A DNA stretch of 64,000 nt, from contig CAZMZJ010000001.1 in the NCBI GenBank assembly GCA_964570825.1, positions 62,001-126,000 on the forward strand, given 5' to 3'. Within the stretch, counting starts at the first letter, position 1. Every line of letters begins with the position of its first letter. The notes beneath the pieces were generated by a model, which was not told the DNA's origin, did not search any database, and worked only from the letters and a program-made list of their open reading frames with translations. This DNA comes from UMGS1002 sp964570825. GTDB taxonomy: Bacteria > Bacillota > Clostridia > Oscillospirales > CAG-272. Below, one piece after another: positions 9,289 to 17,599 of the stretch. The position numbers and the translations under genes are program-made.

Positions 9289-11994
9289 GTGAGCGGCAAA
9301 TGGTTTCTGCTTGACATTAAGCAAGCGGAGGAAAAATTCAATACAAGCTCCGCCGCGGGACTTTCGAGAAAGGCGGCGGCAAAGCTCCTTGCCGAAAAAG
9401 CAAAGGAAAGGGCAGATAGGAATAAGAGCATCGGCGATGAAATATCGTCGCTAACCGATATTGCAAAGACTATTGTTGCCGACCCGTCAATGGTTATTCT
9501 TTTCGGCTTGTGCCTGATTTCGGCTTTTACAGGGCACGCCGGCACTATGGCTTTTATCCTTGCTTTCATTCTGCCTTACATTGCGTTTGTTGCTCTTATA
9601 AACATTCTTATTTTTCTTTCGGAAAGAAAGGCGAAGAAGGTTCTCGTCCCGTTCTCAAAGGTAAGGCGTGACGGCAGGCTCTATTATGTAAAGTCAACAG
9701 GCGTTGTTGCGGGAGATCTGCTTTTGCTCACTCAGGGGGATTTTATTCCGGCAGACGCGCTGATAGTGTCTTCAGACGGACTTAAAGTATCGTTCGAGCA
9801 GGATGGCGTCAGTGTGCTTATGAGCAAATCGTCTGAAAATCTCTCGTCTGCGTCAAACGATAATATTCCGCTTTTCAGGCGTTCAAACGTGCTTTGCGCG
9901 GGTTCATATGTAATAAGCGGTACAGGCACGGCGATCGTCGCCGCAACGGATAACGAAACATATGCGGCAATAACAAGAAACAAAGCTGAAAGCATACATC
10001 CGGTCAGCGGGAAAAATAATCTGCCTGCGGGGAAAACTCGGACAGGAATTGCCCGCACGGCATTTGTCCTCAATATCGCCGCAGTTGGCTTTATTCTTGT
10101 CTATACGCTGCTTTCACTGTTTTTCCCATTCTCCGGGGCCGGAATGTTCGACGCTTTTCTTGCCTCCGCCGCAATTGCCGCGCTGACTTCCGGCGGCCTT
10201 ATTACAATGAGCGGCCGCGCGGCTCTCCTTTCTTCAATGCTTTACGAAGACTGTTCGTTCAGCCGGGGTATCGTACTCAATAAATCTGACGCCGCATCAA
10301 GGCTTGCGGACGTCAGGACACTGTTTGTAAACGATAAGATGTTTGTGTCCGACGGAAGGCTGAACGCATCGGCGTGCTACATCGGAGGCAGGGAATATCA
10401 GATTGAGAACAGCGCAGATTCAGTTCCTGATGATTATCTGCGCAATATCGCCATGTCTATTTTCAGCGAACCGGCAAATGCCGAAACCGGCTTTTCAAGA
10501 AATATAAGATATGCCGTCGCACTTAGAAGTCTTATAAGCAGATCCGGAAGAAAAGAAGAGGATATAACGCGCGGCTGCAGCCTTATAGGATATGTCAGCC
10601 GCGGCGCGGCGTCCAAATTTGACACCGTGGTTTTCAGCTGCGGCGGAAAAACATACAGGATATGCCGGACAAGCGACGAATCTTTGATAAGCTCTTCATC
10701 ATATATGAATTCTCAAGACGGCATTGTTCCGCTTAGCCCTGAAATGTCGGAAAGGCTGCATTCGCTTTACAGAATTTTGCTCCGCCGGGGCTGCACCGTC
10801 ATTACAACCGCCGCTGTCGTAGGCTCGAGCCTCGTGCTTGACGGAATGCTGGTGTTTTCGGTCAACTCGCATACCGGAGGCACGACCGACAATTACTTAA
10901 AAGATTTTGCAGACAGCGGTGTACGGGTGATTTTTACTTCTTCAGAAGCAAACGGAGATGTCACATGGTACAATAATACTTCTCCCGACGGGATTGATGT
11001 TGTAAATTGTGATGCACACACACGAGCCTGCGACATATTGAACAACAGCAAGCTTGTTTATCTCAACGGCGTTTCGCCCTCGCTTCTCGCAGAACTGGTC
11101 AAAGAAGCTGCAAAATTCGGCGGCACTGCTCTTGCTAACTGCAATCCCGCTTTCTTTGAAGCGTCAGAAAAAGCTCTTGTAAGCATTTATTGCACGCAGT
11201 TCGATACGGCGGCAACAATCAGAAACGACGCGTGCCTCCCGATTTCAAGCGTTGAGGAGGAGAAGGGCCGTTCGGTTCACTTGCTTGCAAACGCAGACAT
11301 AGTTCTCTCGCAGCCGCATAACAGGCGCGGAGGACTGTCTATGCTTGAAAAAACATTCAGATGCGTATCGGGGAAGAAATACGACGCCGAGGCGTACGGG
11401 AAATATTTCGTATTTTCATTTTTTACAAGAATAGCACTTATGCTCATGTTTGCTTTGACAGGCGAATTTCTTTCCGCCCCGCTCGTCATAGCCGCAGGAG
11501 TCCTGACAGATATGCTTGCTCTCGCGGTCTTAATAACGCATGATTGCGAGAAGATAAGCACTGAGCATCTAAACTATGATGACGGAATCAGATTTACGGG
11601 AAAAAATATTTATATCCAGCCTCTTGTTTCCGCTACTGTCACCGCGGTTCTTTCGTTCATTATCTCCCGCCTGTTTGCAACCGACGACAGCGCCGGAACG
11701 ACGTTTCTGTTTACCGCGATGATATCATCTTCAGCCGCGTTGCTGTTCAGTATCATGGGGAGGAGAATAAAAATATCACCAGACCAGAACCGTTTTCTTA
11801 CCTCTTTTGCAGGCTTCACGATAATCCTTGTGGCGCTTATTATTATGACGGCTGTCCGTCCGGTTGCCAGACAATTCGGCATGGAGACTTCCGTCCCTGA
11901 ATTCATCGCTGCTGCCGCTGCCGTTCCGATTGTAACGGCAGGAGCAGTGCGCTTTTCCGAATGGCTGATAAAACTTGACTCGAAACACAGATAA
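9289..11994 (+). CDS. Degenerate P-type ATPase homologue, probable pseudoenzyme
   Basis: A 901-residue polytopic protein with the whole layout of a P2-type cation ATPase but without its catalytic residues. The N-terminal segment GLSRKAAAKLL, the M1-M2 hairpin ending ERKAKKVL, and the actuator segment GDLLLLTQGDFIPADALIV are recognisable. The TGES loop is replaced by FEQDGVSVLMSK (about 169-180). The M4 PEGL motif is TSGGL (about 300-304), and the phosphorylation motif DKTGTLT is DKMFVSD (D349). The TGDGxND hinge is absent, although its downstream ADIVL strand remains. Several C-terminal helices follow. The GTG start at 9289 follows AGGA. It directly follows the ClpE-like gene. A regulatory or sensor role is inference. 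Confidence 0.72.
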   Translation: MSGKWFLLDIKQAEEKFNTSSAAGLSRKAAAKLLAEKAKERADRNKSIGDEISSLTDIAKTIVADPSMVILFGLCLISAFTGHAGTMAFILAFILPYIAFVALINILIFLSERKAKKVLVPFSKVRRDGRLYYVKSTGVVAGDLLLLTQGDFIPADALIVSSDGLKVSFEQDGVSVLMSKSSENLSSASNDNIPLFRRSNVLCAGSYVISGTGTAIVAATDNETYAAITRNKAESIHPVSGKNNLPAGKTRTGIARTAFVLNIAAVGFILVYTLLSLFFPFSGAGMFDAFLASAAIAALTSGGLITMSGRAALLSSMLYEDCSFSRGIVLNKSDAASRLADVRTLFVNDKMFVSDGRLNASACYIGGREYQIENSADSVPDDYLRNIAMSIFSEPANAETGFSRNIRYAVALRSLISRSGRKEEDITRGCSLIGYVSRGAASKFDTVVFSCGGKTYRICRTSDESLISSSSYMNSQDGIVPLSPEMSERLHSLYRILLRRGCTVITTAAVVGSSLVLDGMLVFSVNSHTGGTTDNYLKDFADSGVRVIFTSSEANGDVTWYNNTSPDGIDVVNCDAHTRACDILNNSKLVYLNGVSPSLLAELVKEAAKFGGTALANCNPAFFEASEKALVSIYCTQFDTAATIRNDACLPISSVEEEKGRSVHLLANADIVLSQPHNRRGGLSMLEKTFRCVSGKKYDAEAYGKYFVFSFFTRIALMLMFALTGEFLSAPLVIAAGVLTDMLALAVLITHDCEKISTEHLNYDDGIRFTGKNIYIQPLVSATVTAVLSFIISRLFATDDSAGTTFLFTAMISSSAALLFSIMGRRIKISPDQNRFLTSFAGFTIILVALIIMTAVRPVARQFGMETSVPEFIAAAAAVPIVTAGAVRFSEWLIKLDSKHR

Positions 11995-12012
11995 ATAATA
12001 GTGCGTCAGAAT

Positions 12013-12039
12013 ACATTTTGCATCCCGCGGTCATATAAT
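12013..12039 (+). promoter_or_regulatory. Possible sigma-E-type sporulation promoter upstream of the ylmC-like gene
   Basis: ACATT at 12013-12017 and CATATAAT at 12032-12039 are separated by 14 bp, resembling the mother-cell sigma-E elements (ATATT, 14-15 bp, CATAnnnT). The same spacing occurs upstream of spoIIID in this window. TATAAT inside the -10 could also serve sigma-A, but no suitable -35 is found at 16-18 bp. Confidence 0.35.
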
Positions 12040-12071
12040 TAAATGAATATTGTTTTAAGGGGGACTGCATT

Positions 12072-12362
12072 ATGCATGTCATCAGCACCGCCGACCTTCG
12101 CCAGAAGGAGATAATAAATCTCTGTGACGGAGGACGGCTCGGTTACGCAAACGATTTTGAACTCGATATTGACGACGGAAAAATCATCGCTCTTCTGGTA
12201 AATTCTTCGGGCAGCTTTTGGGGCTTTGGAAAATGCAATGAAATAAGAATTTGCTGGGACAAAATTCAATGTATCGGAGAAGATACGATTCTCGTCAAAA
12301 TCCCGCCGGCGGAAATCGCCGTGTGCGATAATTCAAGGAGAAAATGCGGCTGGTTCAGGTAA
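12072..12362 (+). CDS. YlmC/YmxH family PRC-barrel protein
   Basis: 96-residue protein with the family core LRQKEIINLCDGGRLGYANDFELDI, a PRC-barrel-like beta fold found in sporulating Bacillota. The conserved tail here reads IGEDTILVKIP. Its molecular role is unknown; members are annotated as sporulation proteins. The ATG at 12072 follows the purine-rich AAGGGGG at about 12057. It stands alone between the P-type ATPase homologue and the rpsB promoter, with its own possible sigma-E-type promoter. Confidence 0.85.
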   Translation: MHVISTADLRQKEIINLCDGGRLGYANDFELDIDDGKIIALLVNSSGSFWGFGKCNEIRICWDKIQCIGEDTILVKIPPAEIAVCDNSRRKCGWFR

Positions 12363-12419
12363 AACCAGTCAAAAATAAAGGCATAATTGTAAACAAATTG
12401 TAAACAATTACATCTGATA

Positions 12420-12448
12420 TTGAATGAAAAATATGCCTGTGTTATAAT
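12420..12448 (+). promoter_or_regulatory. Sigma-A promoter of rpsB-tsf
   Basis: TTGAAT (12420-12425) and TATAAT (12443-12448) are separated by 17 bp. The promoter would start transcription near 12455, leaving a leader of about 120 nt before rpsB. Confidence 0.75.
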
Positions 12449-12507
12449 ACAAAATGCTGTTTTTATCAGCTAAATAATACACACACATCAGCCGCGGCAT
12501 ATCGGTG

Positions 12508-12523
12508 CCGGGTTTTCGCCCGG
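12508..12523 (+). promoter_or_regulatory. rpsB: Hairpin in the rpsB leader
   Basis: CCGGG (12508-12512) and CCCGG (12519-12523) form a stem with a TTTTCG loop inside the roughly 120-nt rpsB leader. Bacterial rpsB leaders often bind S2 for autoregulation, so this may be part of such an element. Only the local stem is supported by the sequence. Confidence 0.35.
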
Positions 12524-12574
12524 TTTGAATTGCCGGATGCGATGTGGTGGAAAAAACCGAAGGAGGACATTTTA

Positions 12575-13357
12575 ATGTCTGTTATCACAATCAAACAGCT
12601 TCTTGAAGCAGGCGTCCATTTCGGACACCACACAAGAAGATGGAACCCGAAGATGGCCGAGTATATCTTCACAGAGAGAAACGGCATCTACATCATCGAC
12701 CTGCAGAAGACCGTCAAGAAGTTTGAGGAAGCTTATAACTTCGTACGCACAATTTCAGAAAACGGCGGCACGATTCTTTTCGTGGGAACCAAAAAGCAGG
12801 CTGCCGACGCCATCAAGGAAGAAGCAACACGCTGCAATATGTACTATGTCAACGTGAGATGGCCGGGTGGTATGCTCACCAACTTCAAGACAATCCGCCG
12901 CTCTATCACACGTCTTGAAAATCTCATCGCAATGCAGACAGACGGCACGTTCGACCAGCTTCCGAAAAAAGAAGTTACTCAGAAGCTGAAACAGATATTC
13001 AATCTTGAAAAGAACTACAGCGGCATCAAAAACATGGATAAGCTTCCGGACGCCGTCTTTATCGTCGACCCGAAGAAGGAAAGAAACGCTGTGCTTGAGG
13101 CAAAGAAACTCGGCATACCGGTTATTGCTATTGTGGATACAAACTGCGATCCCGACGATGCGGATTATATCATCCCCGGCAACGACGACGCTATACGCGC
13201 CATCCGCCTGATATCCGCAACACTTGCCGACGCCGTTATCGAAGGCAAGCAGGGCGAACAGACCACCGAGGCGGCTCCCACAGCCGAAAACGCAGAAGAG
13301 AAAGCTCCTGTGGAGACTGCTGAAGCTGCTCCCGCTGAAACTACAGTCGCAGAATAA
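12575..13357 (+). CDS. rpsB: 30S ribosomal protein S2
   Basis: Small-subunit protein S2 of 260 residues. The start MSVITIKQLLEAGVHFGHHTRRWNPKM is diagnostic; later come FVGTKKQAADAI, RWPGGMLTNF and the nucleotide-fold segment IPVIAIVDTNCDPD. The frame is open to an ATG at 12530, but AGGAGG at 12561-12566 places the true start at 12575. The C-terminus has an Ala/Glu-rich tail (TTEAAPTAENAEEKAP), common in Clostridia. It is co-transcribed with tsf, 19 bp downstream. Confidence 0.98.
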   Translation: MSVITIKQLLEAGVHFGHHTRRWNPKMAEYIFTERNGIYIIDLQKTVKKFEEAYNFVRTISENGGTILFVGTKKQAADAIKEEATRCNMYYVNVRWPGGMLTNFKTIRRSITRLENLIAMQTDGTFDQLPKKEVTQKLKQIFNLEKNYSGIKNMDKLPDAVFIVDPKKERNAVLEAKKLGIPVIAIVDTNCDPDDADYIIPGNDDAIRAIRLISATLADAVIEGKQGEQTTEAAPTAENAEEKAPVETAEAAPAETTVAE

Positions 13358-13376
13358 TCCCGAAAGGAATATAAAA

Positions 13377-14303
13377 ATGGCAAATATAACAGCTAAAGAT
13401 GTTGCTGCCCTGCGCGCTAAGACAAACGCAGGCATGATGGAGTGCAAAAAAGCACTCGTTGACGCTGACGGCGATATGGATGCGGCCGTAAAGCTGCTCC
13501 GCGAAAGAGGACTTGTCGCTCAGGCCAAGAAGGAAAGCAGAATCGCTGCGGACGGTATAGTCAGCATCCTCAAGGAAGGCAACACCACCGCAATGATTGA
13601 AGTCAACACCGAAACTGACTTCGTCGCAAAGAACGATATGTTCAAGGACTATGTCAAAAATCTGCTCAAGGTTATTATCGCAAAAAGACCTGCGGATGTC
13701 ACAGCTCTTCTTGCTATGCCTTATCCGGAAGACGGATTTACGGTTGAAAGCAAGCTTCAGGAGCTCATACTTGTCATCAAGGAAAAGATCACTATCCGCC
13801 GCTTCGTCATCGTAAACGGCGTTACAAGCACCTATGTTCACGGCAACGGCTCTATCGGCGTTATCGTCACTTTCGAGGCTGACGAGAAAGCTTTGTCCAA
13901 TCCCGAATTTGCGGAATTTTCAAAGAATATCGCACTCCAGGTCGGAGCTTACCCGGTCGCTTACCTCAGCAAGGAAACCGTTCCCGCCGATGTGTTAAAC
14001 GAGGAAAAAGCTATTCTTGCTGCTCAGATCCAAAACGACCCGGATAACGCAAAGAAACCAGCCAACATCATCGACAAAATGGTGCTCGGACGAATCGGCA
14101 AATTCTATGAAAACAACTGCCTGCTTGAACAGACATATGTTAAGGACGAATCAATAAAGGTCAGCAAATATGTCGAAAACACCGCGAAGGAATTCGGCGG
14201 AAAAATCAAAGTTACAGGCTTCTTCCGTTACGAGAAGGGCGAGGGAATTCAAAAGAGAGAAGAAAACTTCGCCGAAGAAATCGCCAAGCTTACAAAACAA
14301 TAA
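13377..14303 (+). CDS. tsf: Translation elongation factor Ts
   Basis: Guanine-nucleotide exchange factor for EF-Tu, 308 residues. The N-terminal UBA-like region is MANITAKDVAALRAKTNAG followed by MMECKKALVDADGDMDAA, and the core contains the TDFVAKND signature. The open frame begins upstream inside rpsB, but the Shine-Dalgarno GAAAGGA and family N-terminus fix the start at 13377. It lies in the conserved rpsB-tsf operon and ends at a strong terminator before pyrH. Confidence 0.98.
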   Translation: MANITAKDVAALRAKTNAGMMECKKALVDADGDMDAAVKLLRERGLVAQAKKESRIAADGIVSILKEGNTTAMIEVNTETDFVAKNDMFKDYVKNLLKVIIAKRPADVTALLAMPYPEDGFTVESKLQELILVIKEKITIRRFVIVNGVTSTYVHGNGSIGVIVTFEADEKALSNPEFAEFSKNIALQVGAYPVAYLSKETVPADVLNEEKAILAAQIQNDPDNAKKPANIIDKMVLGRIGKFYENNCLLEQTYVKDESIKVSKYVENTAKEFGGKIKVTGFFRYEKGEGIQKREENFAEEIAKLTKQ

Positions 14304-14323
14304 TAGCTGCTTATTTTAATAAT

Positions 14324-14368
14324 CTGCCGCGGCAGGCAAAATATTTTGCCTGCCCGGCAGTATTTTTC
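14324..14368 (+). terminator. Rho-independent terminator of rpsB-tsf
   Basis: A long stem has arms CTGCCG..GGCAGGCAAAAT and ATTTTGCCTGCC..CGGCAG, followed by TATTTTT. It lies 20 bp after tsf. Confidence 0.85.
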
Positions 14369-14481
14369 TGTCACGGGCGGTAAATATCCGGCTCCAATTA
14401 AAAATACGGCAAAGAGCTTTAAGGCTTGCTCCATGACGACAAAATACTTATACTTAAATAAGAATATTTTATTAAAAACGG

Positions 14482-14510
14482 TTTACAAATCGGCGCTTAT
14501 GCTGTAAAAT
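14482..14510 (+). promoter_or_regulatory. Sigma-A promoter of pyrH
   Basis: TTTACA (14482-14487), a 17-bp spacer and TAAAAT (14505-14510) precede pyrH. A second TATAAT at 14514-14519 is an alternative -10. It starts a transcript after the tsf terminator. Confidence 0.6.
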
Positions 14511-14542
14511 ATATATAATCTTACGTAAAGAGGCAAGACCAC

Positions 14543-15253
14543 ATGAATGAACCAAAATATAAAAAAGTACTCGTAAAGCTTTCAGGCGAGGCTATGCAGG
14601 CAAAGGATGGAAGCATACTCGATTTTGATTTTCTTGGAAAAATTGCCGACACGCTTGTTAAATGTGTTAACAATGGCATCCAAATTGCGGTTGTGGTCGG
14701 AGCGGGCAATATCTGGAGAGGACAGAAACAGGGGAAAGGCATGAACCGCTGCCGCGCCGATCATATGGGAATGCTTGCGACAGTCATAAATTCAATAGCA
14801 CTCAAGGATATGATAATCCAGCATAAAGGCTCTGCCGCCGTCATGACACCGGTTGAAATGCCGGAATTTGCAGAAAAATATGTTACCGAAAAGGCCGTCG
14901 AATATATGGAAGCCGGAAAAATCGTTATACTCGGCTGCGGAACGGGCAATCCTTACTTCTCAACCGACACGGGAGCGGTTCTACGAGCCGCCGAGCTCGG
15001 CGTCGATATAGTCCTTATGGCAAAGAATATTGACGGCATCTATGACAAGGATCCTGCAAAATATCATGACGCCAAAAAATATGATAGAGTATCGTATAAC
15101 GAGATACTTGACAAAAAGCTTGCCGCATACGATCTGACGGCCACGGCTTTCTGCTGCGCCAACGGAATTATGACCTGCGCTTTCGGCCTTAAAGAGCCGG
15201 AGAATATATACCGCGCCGCATGCGGCGAAAATATCGGAACAATAACATACTAA
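14543..15253 (+). CDS. pyrH: UMP kinase
   Basis: Phosphorylates UMP to UDP in pyrimidine nucleotide synthesis; cytosolic hexamer. The amino-acid-kinase fold starts YKKVLVKLSGEAM and shows VVGAGNIWRG, DHMGMLATVINSIAL and STDTGAVLRAAELG, all typical of bacterial UMP kinase. At 236 residues it is full length. It opens the conserved series pyrH-frr-uppS-cdsA-dxr-rseP-ispG-polC. Confidence 0.97.
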   Translation: MNEPKYKKVLVKLSGEAMQAKDGSILDFDFLGKIADTLVKCVNNGIQIAVVVGAGNIWRGQKQGKGMNRCRADHMGMLATVINSIALKDMIIQHKGSAAVMTPVEMPEFAEKYVTEKAVEYMEAGKIVILGCGTGNPYFSTDTGAVLRAAELGVDIVLMAKNIDGIYDKDPAKYHDAKKYDRVSYNEILDKKLAAYDLTATAFCCANGIMTCAFGLKEPENIYRAACGENIGTITY

Positions 15254-15306
15254 CATACTTACCTAATTTTCACAAAACAAATAATTGTTAAAATTCAGTT
15301 AATATT

Positions 15307-15327
15307 GCGGCTTTTCAAAAAAGCCGC
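15307..15327 (+). other. Hairpin between pyrH and frr
   Basis: GCGGCTTTT and AAAAGCCGC form a near-perfect 9-bp stem. No T-run follows (CAGTGTTATTATAAA), so termination would be weak. It may separate or process the pyrH and frr messages. Confidence 0.45.
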
Positions 15328-15352
15328 CAGTGTTATTATAAATTAAATTTCG

Positions 15353-15386
15353 AAAGGAGATCCGGCATCGCCCGGTACACAGTATT
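15353..15386 (+). promoter_or_regulatory. frr: Frr leader with distant Shine-Dalgarno and small hairpin
   Basis: AAAGGAG at about 15353-15359 is the only good ribosome-binding site but lies some 27 bases before the frr ATG. A CCGG-CATCGC-CCGG mini-hairpin (15362-15375) sits between them and, if folded, would shorten the effective distance. No better in-frame start codon lies nearer to the site. Confidence 0.4.
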
Positions 15387-15941
15387 ATGAAGCTAAACAC
15401 CAAGGAACATGAAGAAAAAATGCAGAAAGCGATTGCCGCTTACGAATCAAATCTGGCAACAATCCGTGCAGGTCAGGCGAATCCTATGATTCTCTCGAAA
15501 GTGACTTTCGAATATTACGGCGCTCCTACGCTTATAAGTACGATGGCCGACATACGTGCCGCGGATGCAAGGACTGTGGTTGTCACTCCATACGATATGT
15601 CAACTCTTAAGGCAATAGAAAAAGCCATCCTCGCTTCCGATATCGGCATAACGCCGACCTCTGACGGAAAGGTGATACGTCTTGTGTTCCCGCAGCCCTC
15701 AGAGGAGAGAAGAAAAGAGCTCACAAAACAGGTTCAGAAGCACGGCGAGGAAGCCAAGATTGCCATCCGGAACATAAGGCGCGACGCAAACGAGCTTATA
15801 AAAAAGCTCAAAAAAGACGGCGAAATGACCGAGGACGAACAGAAGGCATCCGAAAAGGCAATTCAGGATATTACCGATAAATACATCAAGATTGTGGATT
15901 CGATAACAGAAAAAAAAGACAAGGAAATAATGCAGGTCTGA
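15387..15941 (+). CDS. frr: Ribosome recycling factor
   Basis: Releases post-termination ribosomes together with EF-G. The 184-residue protein shows MQKAIAAYESNLATIRAGQA with the conserved IRAG, then PYDMSTLKAIEKAI and the C-terminal helix ending in lysine-rich DKYIKIVDSITEKKDKE. The ATG at 15387 matches the family N-terminus even though its Shine-Dalgarno is unusually distant. It lies between pyrH and uppS as in most Bacillota. Confidence 0.97.
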   Translation: MKLNTKEHEEKMQKAIAAYESNLATIRAGQANPMILSKVTFEYYGAPTLISTMADIRAADARTVVVTPYDMSTLKAIEKAILASDIGITPTSDGKVIRLVFPQPSEERRKELTKQVQKHGEEAKIAIRNIRRDANELIKKLKKDGEMTEDEQKASEKAIQDITDKYIKIVDSITEKKDKEIMQV

Positions 15942-15992
15942 GCAATTTCGGGTGGGACGCAAAGTACCACCCGATTAAAATAAGAGGTTTCG

Positions 15993-16712
15993 ATGAGTAA
16001 AGAATTATGTTCCGGCAATCAGAAAAATCTTTATGGACTCCGCCATATCGCCTTCATTATGGACGGCAACGGCCGCTGGGCGACAAAACGCGGCCTGCCG
16101 CGCGAATACGGACACAAGGCCGGAGCCAAGGCTTTCAGGGAAACTGTGAAATATTGCCGTGAAATCGGAATTAAATACGTAACGGTGTACGCTTTTTCGA
16201 CCGAAAACTTCAAATCGCGCCCGAAAAGCGAAACCGATTCAATAATGCGCCTGCTCGACGAATATCTTTCGGAATGCGAGCGTGAGATGGATAAGTATAA
16301 TTTATCCTTCCGCTTTATCGGCGATATCGGCGCGCTTGATGAAAATCTGCAAGCACGGATAAAGAAGGTTGTCGAAAACACTGCCGGCCGTGAGTTCGTG
16401 CTTAATATCGCCCTCAATTACGGCAGCAGGGCTGAGCTGATCCGCGCTTTTAATATACTTGCCGCCTCGGGGAAAAATAATATCACGGAAGAAGACATTA
16501 GCTCCGCGCTTTATACCGCCGGCTGCCCGGATCCTGATCTTATTGTCAGAACGGCAAACGAATACCGACTGTCAAACTTCCTTCTCTGGCAGGCGTCTTA
16601 TTCCGAGCTGTATATTACCGACGTTCTCTGGCCGGATTTCGGTCCGCGCGAGGTCGACGCGGCAATCGAGGAATACGGACGCCGCCGCCGCAAATACGGC
16701 GGAATAGGCTGA
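15993..16712 (+). CDS. uppS: Isoprenyl transferase (undecaprenyl diphosphate synthase)
   Basis: cis-Prenyltransferase extending farnesyl diphosphate to the undecaprenyl carrier for peptidoglycan. Visible motifs are HIAFIMDGNGRWATKRGLPR with the catalytic Asp, GHKAGAKA, VYAFSTENFKS and the C-terminal LSNFLLWQASYSELYITD plus VLWPDF. The normally conserved RT-x-GE-x-R stretch reads RTANEYR, with Asn in place of Gly. The 239-residue length is normal. It is followed by cdsA and dxr. Confidence 0.96.
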   Translation: MSKELCSGNQKNLYGLRHIAFIMDGNGRWATKRGLPREYGHKAGAKAFRETVKYCREIGIKYVTVYAFSTENFKSRPKSETDSIMRLLDEYLSECEREMDKYNLSFRFIGDIGALDENLQARIKKVVENTAGREFVLNIALNYGSRAELIRAFNILAASGKNNITEEDISSALYTAGCPDPDLIVRTANEYRLSNFLLWQASYSELYITDVLWPDFGPREVDAAIEEYGRRRRKYGGIG

Positions 16713-16767
16713 GACAGCCGCAGCCCGCGTTTTCTGATGAATACTTGAAAGGTTATGGAAAAATTCA

Positions 16768-17586
16768 ATGATAAAAAGAACAATAACGATGATTGCAAGC
16801 GTGGCTGTACTGATACCGATTTTAATATTTTCCGGCACCGCGGTGTTACCGGCTGCCGTTGCTTTTTTCGCTGTTGTGGCACTTTATGAAATATTCCGCT
16901 GTATCGGCGTCGCCAAAAATCTTTGGCTCACGTCTCCTCTTTACATAGCCGGAGCAGCGTTTCCTTTTGCGGTCAGATATATGAACGGGGGAGCTGAGTA
17001 CATCACAGCGGCTCTTATGGTTATTATTTTGCTTATGCTCTGGATCCTTACAATTATCGTATTCAGCAACAACAGGATTTCATATTCCGACGCGGGAGCG
17101 GCATTATTTTCGGCGCTTTATATTACTTTTGCATTTTCTGGAATAGTATATCTTCGCGACCTTGATAACGGGAAAATTTATCTGTTGGTCTTTGTCGGAG
17201 CGTGGGTGACAGATATCTTTGCTTATCTTACGGGAATAACCCTCGGACGTCACAAGCTTATTCCGGTGATAAGCCCCAAAAAGACGGTTGAAGGAAGCAT
17301 CGGCGGTGCGGTGTTTGCCACCGCGGCGTTTACCGCCACATCGTATTTCATCGGAATACAGTCAATCGGCTGGGTGACGATCATATTAAGCGGCGTTATT
17401 GTTTCTTTTATCGCGCAGGTCGGAGACCTTTCAATGTCGGCAATTAAACGGCAGCACGGTATAAAGGATTACGGTAAAATTTTCCCCGGACACGGAGGCG
17501 TGCTCGACAGATTTGATTCTGTCCTCGCCGTTTCATCTGTAATGACGCTTTTGTTTGCTTTTTTGAACGCTTTTGAAATAATATAA
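16768..17586 (+). CDS. cdsA: Phosphatidate cytidylyltransferase
   Basis: Makes CDP-diacylglycerol, the precursor used by the phosphatidyltransferase at 6256. It is a 272-residue polytopic membrane protein with the family signature near the C-terminus: SAIKRQHGIKDYGKIFPGHG followed by GVLDRFD. The helices are evenly spread from residue 5 on. It lies in the uppS-cdsA-dxr-rseP block. Confidence 0.96.
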   Translation: MIKRTITMIASVAVLIPILIFSGTAVLPAAVAFFAVVALYEIFRCIGVAKNLWLTSPLYIAGAAFPFAVRYMNGGAEYITAALMVIILLMLWILTIIVFSNNRISYSDAGAALFSALYITFAFSGIVYLRDLDNGKIYLLVFVGAWVTDIFAYLTGITLGRHKLIPVISPKKTVEGSIGGAVFATAAFTATSYFIGIQSIGWVTIILSGVIVSFIAQVGDLSMSAIKRQHGIKDYGKIFPGHGGVLDRFDSVLAVSSVMTLLFAFLNAFEII

Positions 17587-17599
17587 TCCCGGAGTTCAA

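Noticed and set aside
12755..13447. 230-codon minus-strand frame
   Set aside because: Antisense to rpsB and the start of tsf, both certain genes.
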